From the NCBI RefSeq assembly GCF_026625865.1, contig NZ_CP113067.1:2604001-2668000 (forward strand): a DNA stretch of 64,000 nt, written 5' to 3'. Position 1 is the first letter of the stretch. Each line of letters starts with the position of its first letter. Under the pieces are notes generated by a model. That model saw only the letters and a list, made by a program, of their open reading frames with translations. It ran no database searches and was not told the origin of the DNA. Position numbers and translations under genes: made by a program. Source of the stretch: Microbacterium sp. SL75 (GTDB lineage Bacteria > Actinomycetota > Actinomycetes > Actinomycetales > Microbacteriaceae). Shown here in pieces: positions 51,496 through 59,566 of this stretch.

Positions 51496-52902
51496 ATGGA
51501 ATTTGCTGCTCTGGGGGCGATCGGCATCGTCGTGGTCATCGCACTCGTCGTTGTCGTCGTCGTCCTTTTGATCATCGCGGGCTTGATACGCGGGTGGTAC
51601 CGCGTTGCCAAGGCCGACGAAGCGCTGGTCATCGTCGGAAAGCGGCAGAGGGGGGCCGACGGGGAGTCCTCGCGCATCACCGTCATCACCGGTGGCGGCG
51701 CCATCGTGAATCCGCTGACGCAGCGCGGCGAGATGATCTCGTTGCGCGCACGTCAGATCAAGATGGAGCCCACGGCTCAGTCGTCGAACGGCGTCACGGT
51801 CAACGTCAGCGGCGTGGCCCTGGTGAAGATCGGTTCCGACCCCGAACAGGTGCGTCGCGCGGCCGAGCGTTTCGCCTCCCAGGACAAAGCGATCGAGCAG
51901 TTCACGACCGAGCAGCTCGAAGGCGCCTTGCGCGGGGTTGTCGCGACGCTGACCGTCGAAGAACTGATGCGCGATCGTCAGCGACTTTCGGACCAGATCG
52001 CCGAGGGCATCAAGGGTGACCTGTCGTCGCAGGGGCTGATTCTGGACTCCTTCCAGATTCAAGGCGTCACCGACAGCAACGGCTACATTTCGGCCCTGGG
52101 CGCGACCGAGGTCGAGCGCGTCAAGCGCGAGGCCGAGGTCGCCCGCATCAATGCCGTCCGCGAGATCCGCGCCCGTCAGATCGCCACCGACGAGGCGAAC
52201 CTGATCGAGCAGACCAAGCTCGACAAGAACAGCGCGGCGGCGAAGGCCGAGGTCGGTCGGGCCAACGCCGAGGCCGAGCAGGCCGAGGCCCTCACGCGCG
52301 CCGAGCGTCGTCAGGCCGTTCTGCAGCAAGAGGCGCAGAACACCCAGGCCCGCTTGGAGTCCGAGGTCTCGCGCGTCGCCGACGCCGACCTGTACCAGCG
52401 TCAGAAGGATGCCGACGCCGAGGCCTATGCGCAGATCAAGGCCGCCCAGGCCCGTGCCGAGATCGCCGAGCAAGAGGCGGCCGCCGTTCGCGTGCGCGCG
52501 GAGGCCGACGCCCAGGCCGTCCGTCTCGCCGGTGAAGCCCGTGCCGAGGCGATCCGCGCCGAGGCCGAAGCCCTGTCTCACAATCAGGAGGCCCTGCTCG
52601 CGCAGCGCGCCCTCGAGGCTCTCGTGCCGATGATGGCCGAGTTCGCCAAGGGGTACGACCGGGTCGGTAACATCACCGTCCTCGGAGGGGAGGGCGCGAG
52701 CGGTCATCTCGCGGCGGAGTCGGCCACCGGCCTGCGTTCGTCGTTCGAGGCCGTGCGCGCGGCGACCGGCATCGACCTGACGCAGATCATTCAGGGCCGC
52801 GTCATGGCGGATTCGTTCGCGCACTCTCGACAGGCGGACGAGCCCACCTCGACGCCCTCGAACCCGGCCCCGAGCACGCCCCCGGCGTCGGCGGAGTCGT
52901 GA
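51496..52902 (+). CDS. SPFH domain / flotillin-like membrane protein
   Basis: Protein of 468 residues: one N-terminal transmembrane segment (about 4-31), an SPFH/band-7 domain to about 200 (VAKADEALVIVGKRQ, GGGAIVNPLTQRGEMISLRARQIKME, NVSGVALVKIGSD) and a very long coiled coil with AEVARINAVREIRARQIA and RAEIAEQEAAAVRVRAEADAQAVRLAGEARAEA, ending in a Pro/Ser/Thr tail. Flotillins form membrane scaffolds. ATG with AAGGAG 6 nt upstream. It sits 12 nt before a DNA glycosylase gene. Confidence 0.92.
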   Translation: MEFAALGAIGIVVVIALVVVVVVLLIIAGLIRGWYRVAKADEALVIVGKRQRGADGESSRITVITGGGAIVNPLTQRGEMISLRARQIKMEPTAQSSNGVTVNVSGVALVKIGSDPEQVRRAAERFASQDKAIEQFTTEQLEGALRGVVATLTVEELMRDRQRLSDQIAEGIKGDLSSQGLILDSFQIQGVTDSNGYISALGATEVERVKREAEVARINAVREIRARQIATDEANLIEQTKLDKNSAAAKAEVGRANAEAEQAEALTRAERRQAVLQQEAQNTQARLESEVSRVADADLYQRQKDADAEAYAQIKAAQARAEIAEQEAAAVRVRAEADAQAVRLAGEARAEAIRAEAEALSHNQEALLAQRALEALVPMMAEFAKGYDRVGNITVLGGEGASGHLAAESATGLRSSFEAVRAATGIDLTQIIQGRVMADSFAHSRQADEPTSTPSNPAPSTPPASAES

Positions 52903-52914
52903 TCGCGGTGACCC

Positions 52915-53739
52915 GTGCCTGAGGCTCCCGAGGTCGAAGCGCTCGCGCTGTTCCTGCGCGAGAGACTGACCGGTCGTCAGGTGACGGGCGTCGAGCTCGT
53001 CGAGGGGCGTGCGCTGAAAACCCGTGCGCGTCCCCTCGACGAGATCGTGGGCCGGACGATGACCGCAATCACCCGCCACGGCAAGCACATCGACCTCGAT
53101 CTCGGCGGCGTGCACGTGGGGGTGGGCTTCGGCCGCGCCGGTTGGGCGACGTGGGACGAGTCCGCGCCGAACGATGAGCCTGCGCCCCTTGCGGCCGTGA
53201 TCGCTCGGGTGACCTTCGAGCACGGGATCCTGGGTATCACCGATGCCGGCGAGTGGCTCTCGGTGCAGTTGCACGTCGTCGACGCGGCCGACGAGGTGCC
53301 CTCGGTCGCGAAGCTCGGACCGGATGCCGCCAGCCCGGCCTATTCGCGCGAGATGCTCTCCGAGGCCCTCGGCCGTCGGCGCAAGCAGCTCAAGGCGTTG
53401 CTGCAGGAGCAGGAGACTCTCGCGGGGATCGGTAACGCGTACTCCGATGAGATCCTCTTCGCCGCGCGGCTGCGTCCGACGGCCCACGCGGCCGCACTGA
53501 GCGAGGACGACGTCACGCGGCTCCACCATGCTCTGCACGACACCCTCACCGCTGCGGTGCTCGCGCGTCGCGGCGTGCCGATCGCAGAGCAGAAGGCGGC
53601 GAAAGTCGCGTCGATGCGCGTGCACGGGCGCACGGGCGAGCCGTGCCCGGATTGCGGTGGAGTGATCGAGGACATCCCCGGTACCAAAGGCGGCGGGCAG
53701 TGGTGCCCCGTGTGTCAGGCGCTGCCGGCCGACGATTGA
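52915..53739 (+). CDS. Fpg/Nei-family DNA glycosylase
   Basis: Base-excision repair glycosylase-lyase of 274 residues. The catalytic N-terminal Pro2-Glu3 (MPEAPEVEAL), Lys57 (HGKHIDL) and the H2TH-domain motif ETLAGIGNAYSDEILFAAR are intact. The C-terminal zinc finger is CPDC ... CPVC. The Arg that normally stands in the finger loop of Fpg (before the second Cys pair) is missing; the loop reads TKGGGQW. GTG start; the previous gene ends 12 nt upstream and the two may form an operon. Confidence 0.9.
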   Translation: MPEAPEVEALALFLRERLTGRQVTGVELVEGRALKTRARPLDEIVGRTMTAITRHGKHIDLDLGGVHVGVGFGRAGWATWDESAPNDEPAPLAAVIARVTFEHGILGITDAGEWLSVQLHVVDAADEVPSVAKLGPDAASPAYSREMLSEALGRRRKQLKALLQEQETLAGIGNAYSDEILFAARLRPTAHAAALSEDDVTRLHHALHDTLTAAVLARRGVPIAEQKAAKVASMRVHGRTGEPCPDCGGVIEDIPGTKGGGQWCPVCQALPADD

Positions 53740-53844
53740 GCGGCAGAGCCGCCCTCGTGGATGCGGGCGAGTGCGCGAGAGGGAGCGGAGGTGATCGCTC
53801 GGCGAGTCCTCTCGGCCGCCGTGTGGCAGGCCGGGAACGAGCGA

Positions 53845-53870
53845 AGGCCCCGGAACGATGTCCGGGGCCC
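53845..53870 (-). terminator. Terminator after the PfpI-like gene
   Basis: A 9-bp stem (GGCCCCGGA with TCCGGGGCC) and a 6-nt loop, about 16 nt beyond the stop on the minus strand. It may also serve the convergent glycosylase gene. Confidence 0.6.
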
Positions 53871-53885
53871 TCGCCGACAAAGGGG

Positions 53886-54434
53886 TCAGGCAGTCTGTCG
53901 CGAGTGCGTGCCCTCTGCGACCTCTTCGACGAGCTTCGCGGTGAACGCGGGCAGGTCGCCGGGGTTGCGGCTCGAGACGAGACCCTGGTCGACGTGTACT
54001 TCTTCGTCGACCCAGGTGGCGCCGGCGTTGCGCAGGTCGGTCTGCAGCGTCGGGTAGCTCGTGAGCGTGCGGCCCTTCAGAACGTCGGCCTCGGTGAGGA
54101 TCCACCCGCCATGGCAGATGACGGCGACCGGCTTGTGCTGGTCGAAGAAGTCGCGGGTGAACGACACGGCATCCTTCACGATGCGGATGTCGTCGGCGTT
54201 CTGCACGCCGCCGGGCAGGACGAGAGCATCGAAGTCACCCGCGGAGGCACCCGCGACCGAGAGGTCGACCTTCTGCTGGTGGCCGTTCTCGCCCGTGATG
54301 CTGCCTTCGCTCGGCGAGACCAGAACGGCCTCGGCGCCGGCGGAGGTCACGGCATCCCACGGGCTGGTGAGCTCGCTGTCCTCGAAGCCGTCGGTGAGCA
54401 GGAATGCGATGCGCTTGCCGCTGAGATCAGTCAT
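53886..54434 (-). CDS. PfpI/DJ-1 family type 1 glutamine amidotransferase-like protein
   Basis: Protein of 182 residues with the DJ-1 fold: Glu18 (TDGFEDSEL) and the nucleophile elbow Cys107-His108 (VICHGGW). Members include glyoxalase III-like deglycases and stress proteins; the exact activity is unknown. ATG with GAGAGG upstream. It is convergent with the glycosylase gene. Confidence 0.92.
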   Translation of the reverse strand: MTDLSGKRIAFLLTDGFEDSELTSPWDAVTSAGAEAVLVSPSEGSITGENGHQQKVDLSVAGASAGDFDALVLPGGVQNADDIRIVKDAVSFTRDFFDQHKPVAVICHGGWILTEADVLKGRTLTSYPTLQTDLRNAGATWVDEEVHVDQGLVSSRNPGDLPAFTAKLVEEVAEGTHSRQTA

Positions 54435-54572
54435 GGAAAGCCTCTCTTTCTCGATCGGGGTTCCCACGCTAGAAAGCGTCTCGACCGGAGGGGCGGGGGT
54501 TGCGGATGCCGGAGCGCGGCGTTATCGCCGACGCCGGCCCCGGTGACCGCGCGCAGGCGTAGCATGGGGCGC

Positions 54573-54713
54573 ATGTCCGCTGACACCACGTCCGACGCGA
54601 CCACCGCGTCCAAGCCGCTGATCGCGCTGCTGAACGCTCCCGCTGTCGAGGGTGAGAGCGACGACAAGCCCGCCGCGTCGCAGTGCTGCGGCGGCGGTTC
54701 CTGTTCTCTCTGA
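54573..54713 (+). CDS. 46-residue Cys-tailed peptide
   Basis: Small protein of 46 residues: an acidic, Ser/Thr/Ala-rich N-terminus, a short hydrophobic stretch (KPLIALLNAPAV) and a C-terminal tail with three cysteines (QCCGGGSCSL; Cys38, Cys39, Cys44). The ATG follows TAGCAT by 7 nt, as in the leaderless genes of this window. No family is recognised. It could be a metal-binding or post-translationally modified peptide, but nothing here proves a function. Confidence 0.6.
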   Translation: MSADTTSDATTASKPLIALLNAPAVEGESDDKPAASQCCGGGSCSL

Positions 54714-54861
54714 GTCCGCGCCGCACGCGTCATATCGCGCCCGCGTCGTCCATCCCGACGTGTCCGTCGCCTTGACGCGGTTGTGCGCGTGCCCCGACAC
54801 GACGGCGGTTCGTTGGGCCGGGAGGGCGAGACCGATCAGTCGACCCCGACTTCGTGTGGAC

Positions 54862-56346
54862 TCAATGCGCGCTGACGGGCGCGTCGGTCTCTTCCGCCTC
54901 CGCCGGCTTGCGCACGAAGCACGCGAGGACGACGGCGGCCGAGGCGATCACGGCTCCGACGAGGAACGACGCGTGCACACCTGACGCGACGGCGCCGGCC
55001 TGGTCGACACCACCGGCGAGGGCGGTGCTCGAGAAGACGGTCATGATCGCGACGAAACCGGCCGTGCCCGCGGCTCCGGCGACCTGCTGAGCGGTGCCCA
55101 CGACGGCGCTGCCGTGCGAGTACAGGCGGCGGGGGAGAGAGCCCAGCGCGGAGGTCATCAACGGGGTGAAGACCAGGCCGAGTCCGAGGTTGAGGCCGAG
55201 GTAGACCGTGACGATCCACCAGATGGGGGTGCCCAGGTCGAAGGTCAGAGCCATCGTCCACAGCACGGCGGCGGCGATCAGCATTCCGGGGATGACGAGG
55301 GGAGTCGGCCCGAAGCGATCGAAGAGGCGGCCGACGATCGGCGCCATGACGCCCATGAGCACGCCGCCCGGGAGCAGCATGAGGCCGACCGTGAGGCTGC
55401 TGAGGCCGAGCGCCTGCTGCAGGAAGATGGGCAGCAGGATGAGCGAGCCGAACAGAGCGGCCATCACGATCGCGACCAGGGGTACCGCGAGCCGGAACGA
55501 CGGGCTCTGGAACACGCGCAGGTCGAGCAGCGCGGAGTCGGACCGCTGCAGTCGGAGCTGACGGATGACGAACACGGTGACGAAGACCGCTCCGACGGCG
55601 AGGGGGATCCACACCGGCACGGACGTGTGCCCGGAGGCCGATTCTCCGATGGCGCTGAGGCCGTAGACCAGGCCACCGAAGCCGATCGCCGACAGGACGA
55701 CGGAGAGCACGTCGAAGCGCGCGTCCGGGCGGGTCTGGGTGACGTTGCGGACCCAGCGGGCGCCGAGCGCGATGGAGAGCAGAGCGATAGGGAGGATCAG
55801 CCAGAAGATCGCGTGCCAGGTCAGGACCGACAGGATGAGCCCCGACACCGTCGGGCCCACGGCGGGTGCGACGGCGATGACGATCGTCACCACGCCCATG
55901 ATGCGACCGCGTCGGTTCGCCGGGACGAGGTTCAGCACCGTGGTGAACAGCAGCGGCATCATCACCCCGGTGCCCATGGCCTGAATGATGCGACCCGCCA
56001 GCAGGACCCCGAACACCGGCGCGAGCGCGGCGACCAGGGTGCCCAGCGCGAAGACGCTCATCGCGCTGAAGAACACCACGCGAATGGGGAAGCGCTCGAG
56101 GAGGAAGCCGGTCAGGGGGATGATGACGGCCATCGTCAACAAGAACGCCGAGGTGAGCCACTGACCGGTGGCGGCGCTGATGCCGAAGTCGGCCATGATC
56201 GCCGGAAGCGCGACCGACATCGTGGTCTCGTTGAGGATGACGACGAACGCGGCGACGACGAGCAGGGCGATGACGGGACCGGAGCGGTGCGACGGCGACG
56301 ACGCGGTGCTCGCTCGGGAGACGGGAATGGTGCCGGTGGCGGCCAT
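54862..56346 (-). CDS. MFS transporter, DHA2 (EmrB/QacA-like)
   Basis: Exporter of 494 residues with 14 predicted helices and the family signatures LNETTMSVALPAIMADFGIS, WLTSAFLLTMAVIIPLTGFLLERF and GRIIQAMGTGVMMPLL. Likely a multidrug or metabolite efflux pump. ATG with AAGGACC upstream. Acts on the opposite strand from the ABC exporter; the two share an intergenic region of about 190 bp. Confidence 0.92.
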   Translation of the reverse strand: MAATGTIPVSRASTASSPSHRSGPVIALLVVAAFVVILNETTMSVALPAIMADFGISAATGQWLTSAFLLTMAVIIPLTGFLLERFPIRVVFFSAMSVFALGTLVAALAPVFGVLLAGRIIQAMGTGVMMPLLFTTVLNLVPANRRGRIMGVVTIVIAVAPAVGPTVSGLILSVLTWHAIFWLILPIALLSIALGARWVRNVTQTRPDARFDVLSVVLSAIGFGGLVYGLSAIGESASGHTSVPVWIPLAVGAVFVTVFVIRQLRLQRSDSALLDLRVFQSPSFRLAVPLVAIVMAALFGSLILLPIFLQQALGLSSLTVGLMLLPGGVLMGVMAPIVGRLFDRFGPTPLVIPGMLIAAAVLWTMALTFDLGTPIWWIVTVYLGLNLGLGLVFTPLMTSALGSLPRRLYSHGSAVVGTAQQVAGAAGTAGFVAIMTVFSSTALAGGVDQAGAVASGVHASFLVGAVIASAAVVLACFVRKPAEAEETDAPVSAH

Positions 56347-56540
56347 GACGAGGTCCTTTACATGCGGGGGGCTTCGTGGCGCCACGGAGGGCGACTGCGA
56401 CGGAGACAACGGGTGCGCGGCCCGAGGTATTCCGACATCGAGATAACGGATTCGAGGTCATCCGCAAGCGACCCTATCGGGGGCGTCCGACATCGCCGCC
56501 CCGGCGCTCACCGTCGGCGGTCGGACGTAGGCTGACGAAC

Positions 56541-58481
56541 ATGAGCATGGGGATGGGCGGCAGCATGTTCCGCGGCGTGGACGCGGACATGCAGCGCCGC
56601 CGCAACGCTCAGGCTCCGCGGGTGCAGAACCTCGGGCGCCGTGTCGTCGACCTGTTCCGGCCCTATCGCGGGCGCATCGGGTTCACCGCGCTGCTCGTCG
56701 TCGTCGGCGCGGCCGTGGCCGTCATCCCGCCGCTGCTCGTGCAGCGCATCTTCGACGACGCGCTGTTCCCCGTCGATGGATCGAGCCCCGACCTGCAGCT
56801 CCTCGCGGTCCTCGTGAGCGTCATGATCGGTCTGTTCCTCGTCTCGGCCGCACTCAACGTCGGTCAGACCTGGCTCACCGCGACCGTGGGGAACCGGGTC
56901 ACGGGCGACCTGCGCACGCGTCTGTTCGACCACCTTCAGAACATGGAGCTCGGCTTCTTCACGCGCACGAAGACGGGCGTCATCCAGTCACGACTTCAGA
57001 ACGACGTGGGCGGCGTCTCGGGGGTGCTGACCAACACCGTCACCAGCATCCTCGGCAACGCCGTCACGGTCATCGCGTCACTCGTGGCGATGATCCTCAT
57101 CGACTGGCGTCTCACCCTCATCGCCGTCGCGCTCATGCCGTTCCTGCTCTTCGTCCAGCGCCGCGTCGGTCAGGTGCGGGCGCGCATCGCGGGAGAGACG
57201 CAGGAGTCGCTGTCCGAGCTGTCGGCGATCACGCAAGAGACGCTGAGCGTGTCCGGCATCCTGCTGTCGAAGTCCTTCAACCGTCAGCGAACCGAGTCCG
57301 CGCGCTTCGACGCCGAGAACGACAACCAGGTGCGCCTGCAGGTGCGCCGGGCCATGAGCGGTCAGGGCTTCTTCGCCGTCGTCCAGGTGATCATGTCGAG
57401 TGTGCCGGCGGTCATCTACCTCGTGGCCGGGTACCTCATCGGCGGGGGAGCGGGAGCGATCACAGCCGGAACGATCGTCGCCTTCACCACGGTGCAGGCG
57501 CGGTTGCTCATGCCCCTGATGGGGCTCATGCGCGTCGCGCTCGACGTGCAGACCTCTTCGGCGCTGTTCGCCCGCATCTTCGAGTACCTCGACCTGCGTC
57601 CGGCGATCGTCGACGTGCCCGATGCCCTGCCCGTCTCGGCGGCCCCCGGCCCCGTGGGGCGCATCGAGTTCCGTGACGTCGAGTTCCGCTACCCCGATGC
57701 ATCCGTGCAGGCGCGGCCCACGCTCGACGGCGTCTCGTTCACCGTCGAGCCGGGGCAGCACGTCGCCTTCGTCGGCCCCTCGGGAGCGGGAAAGACGACG
57801 ATCCTCTATCTCACCCCTCGTATGTACGAGGCGACCGGCGGAGCGGTGATGTTCTCCGGAGCAGACGTGCGCACCCTCGAGCGGGCATCGATCATCGACG
57901 AGATCGGCATCGTCTCGCAAGAGACGTACCTCTTCCACGCGAGCGTGCGCGAGAATCTGCGTTACGCCCGGCCCGACGCCACCGATGACGAGATCGAAGC
58001 CGCCTGCCGCGCGGCCAACATCCACCACGTGATCGCCTCGTTCGAGGCGGGGTACGACACGATTGTCGGCGAGCGCGGGTACCGGCTCTCGGGCGGCGAG
58101 AAGCAGCGCATCGCCATCGCGCGCGTGCTGCTGAAAGACCCGCCGGTGTTGTTGCTCGACGAAGCGACGAGCGCCCTCGACACCGTCTCGGAGCGCATCG
58201 TGCAAGAAGCGCTCGAGACCGCCTCGCGCGGGCGCACGACGCTGTCGATCGCACACCGACTCTCGACGGTCATCAGCGCCGACCGGATCCACGTCGTAGA
58301 TGCCGGTCGCATCGTCGAATCGGGGACGCATTCCGAGCTGCTGGCTGCGGGGGGTCTGTACGCGAGCCTCGCGGCCGAGCAGCTCGCCGCCTCGTTCGTC
58401 CTCGCCGAAGAGCAGCACGACGCCGCGGGTCTCGCGCACGCCGCGCTCCCCGTCCGTCGCGCCGACGAGGCGCCTGCCTGA
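56541..58481 (+). CDS. ABC transporter, permease-ATPase fusion (ABCB-like)
   Basis: Half-transporter of 646 residues: an N-terminal cytoplasmic segment, six transmembrane helices (about 50-330) and a nucleotide-binding domain with Walker A GPSGAGKTT near 413, signature LSGGEKQR near 513 and Walker B VLLLDEATSALD near 533. It should work as a homodimer exporting lipids, peptides or drugs. The ATG follows TAGGCT by 7 nt (leaderless). Confidence 0.93.
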   Translation: MSMGMGGSMFRGVDADMQRRRNAQAPRVQNLGRRVVDLFRPYRGRIGFTALLVVVGAAVAVIPPLLVQRIFDDALFPVDGSSPDLQLLAVLVSVMIGLFLVSAALNVGQTWLTATVGNRVTGDLRTRLFDHLQNMELGFFTRTKTGVIQSRLQNDVGGVSGVLTNTVTSILGNAVTVIASLVAMILIDWRLTLIAVALMPFLLFVQRRVGQVRARIAGETQESLSELSAITQETLSVSGILLSKSFNRQRTESARFDAENDNQVRLQVRRAMSGQGFFAVVQVIMSSVPAVIYLVAGYLIGGGAGAITAGTIVAFTTVQARLLMPLMGLMRVALDVQTSSALFARIFEYLDLRPAIVDVPDALPVSAAPGPVGRIEFRDVEFRYPDASVQARPTLDGVSFTVEPGQHVAFVGPSGAGKTTILYLTPRMYEATGGAVMFSGADVRTLERASIIDEIGIVSQETYLFHASVRENLRYARPDATDDEIEAACRAANIHHVIASFEAGYDTIVGERGYRLSGGEKQRIAIARVLLKDPPVLLLDEATSALDTVSERIVQEALETASRGRTTLSIAHRLSTVISADRIHVVDAGRIVESGTHSELLAAGGLYASLAAEQLAASFVLAEEQHDAAGLAHAALPVRRADEAPA

Positions 58482-58525
58482 GCTGCGACGGTTCTGTCTG
58501 GTTCCGGTTCCGGTATCGGGTTCGT

Positions 58526-58590
58526 GAGATGGCATACCGCTGACAATCCGGTGTCAGCCTGCAGCGGAGATGTCAGCGTCTTGCAGTCTC
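58526..58590. repeat. Dispersed inverted repeat, copy C
   Basis: Arms 58526-58546 (GAGATGGCATACCGCTGACA) and 58570-58590 match at about 15 of 21 positions as inverted repeats. The right arm reversed begins GAGACTGCA, identical to the start of copy B. Confidence 0.65.
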
Positions 58591-58597
58591 GCGAACT

Positions 58598-58657
58598 CGG
58601 GCCGGCGCGAACCCGGCCGGCCCGAACCCGGCCGGCGCGAATCCGGCCGGCGCTGTG
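58598..58657. repeat. 15-bp tandem repeat, about four units
   Basis: Units of CCGGCCGGCGCGAAC with minor variation (CGGGCCGGCGCGAAC, CCGGCCGGCCCGAAC, CCGGCCGGCGCGAAT, and a partial fourth). Directly beside inverted repeat copy C, between the ABC exporter and the glycosyltransferase. Confidence 0.8.
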
Positions 58658-58669
58658 GCCGAGGGAGTG

Positions 58670-59566
58670 TCAGCCGGGCAGCGTCTCGAGGAACGCCTCG
58701 AGCGCGATGCCGTAGGCCGGGTCGGGGTGCGTCTCGGCGATGCGGTGCAGCGGCGGAAGGTCGAGCGTGCGGATCAGCGCTCCGCGCTCCTTCACCGCAG
58801 CCTCGGCCCCGGCCTCGCGCAGCACCGCGATCCCCTCACCGAGCGCGTCGAGATAGTCGCGCAGAACGTCGAGCTCACCGAGCCGCTGGGTGATCGACCC
58901 GCCCTCTCGGCGCTGACGCCAGTCGACGACGACGTCGGGGATGACATCGAACGCGGTTGCCCCCGTGTACATGCGCTGCGTGAGCACCTGGTCCTCGTAG
59001 TAGCGCCCCTCGGGGAAACGCAGGCCGTTCGCCCGCCAGAACTCCGCGCGGCTCATCTTCGACCACGCCACGATGTTGCCCGAGGCCGCGGGATGCTCCG
59101 CGATCGTCGTGCGCGCGCGGGCAGGAGAAGTGGATGCCGTGACCCACGGCTGCACCTCGCCCGCGGTGTAGCCGGGGGTGTCGGCATCCGGCCGCAGACG
59201 GACGTATGCGCCGACGGCGAAGTCGCTGCCGGTGCGATCGAGCGTGTCGGCCAGGCGCGTGAGCGCGTCGGGGCGGAAGCGGTCGTCGGCGTCGAGGAAC
59301 GCGATGTAGGGGGTGTCGACGTGCGAGAGACCGGAGTTGCGCGCGGCACCCAGCCCACGTTGTTCGGTGTGCTGTTCGAGCCGGAAGCGGGGGTCGGCGG
59401 AGGCGGCATCGGCGAAGATGCGGGCCGTGTCGTCTGTCGAGGCGTCGTCGACGAGGACGGCGGTCCAGTGCCGGTGCGTCTGTGCGCGCAACGACCCGAG
59501 GGCTTCCTCCGCGAAGGGGGCGACGTCGAATCCGGGGACGATGACGGTGACGGGGGTGGAACTCAC
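58670..59566 (-). CDS. Glycosyltransferase family 2
   Basis: Protein of 298 residues with a GT-A fold: N-terminal TVIVPGFDVAPFAEEALGSL, the nucleotide-sugar DDAS site (VLVDDASTDDT) and the metal-binding DADD (AFLDADDRFRPD). A C-terminal domain of about 120 residues contains the acceptor region (EGRYYEDQVLTQRMY). Probably transfers a sugar to a cell-envelope acceptor. The GTG overlaps the upstream stop (GTGA), so it is translationally tied to the cysteine desulfurase. Confidence 0.9.
   Translation of the reverse strand: MSSTPVTVIVPGFDVAPFAEEALGSLRAQTHRHWTAVLVDDASTDDTARIFADAASADPRFRLEQHTEQRGLGAARNSGLSHVDTPYIAFLDADDRFRPDALTRLADTLDRTGSDFAVGAYVRLRPDADTPGYTAGEVQPWVTASTSPARARTTIAEHPAASGNIVAWSKMSRAEFWRANGLRFPEGRYYEDQVLTQRMYTGATAFDVIPDVVVDWRQRREGGSITQRLGELDVLRDYLDALGEGIAVLREAGAEAAVKERGALIRTLDLPPLHRIAETHPDPAYGIALEAFLETLPG

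Noticed and set aside
51043..54105. A 1,020-codon open frame on the minus strand
   Set aside because: It overlaps the SPFH, Fpg and zinc-ribbon genes, is highly Arg/Gly-rich and lacks recognisable domains, as expected for an antisense frame in very GC-rich DNA.
58598..58657. Possible CRISPR or regulatory direct repeats
   Set aside because: Only about four 15-bp units in immediate tandem with no spacers.
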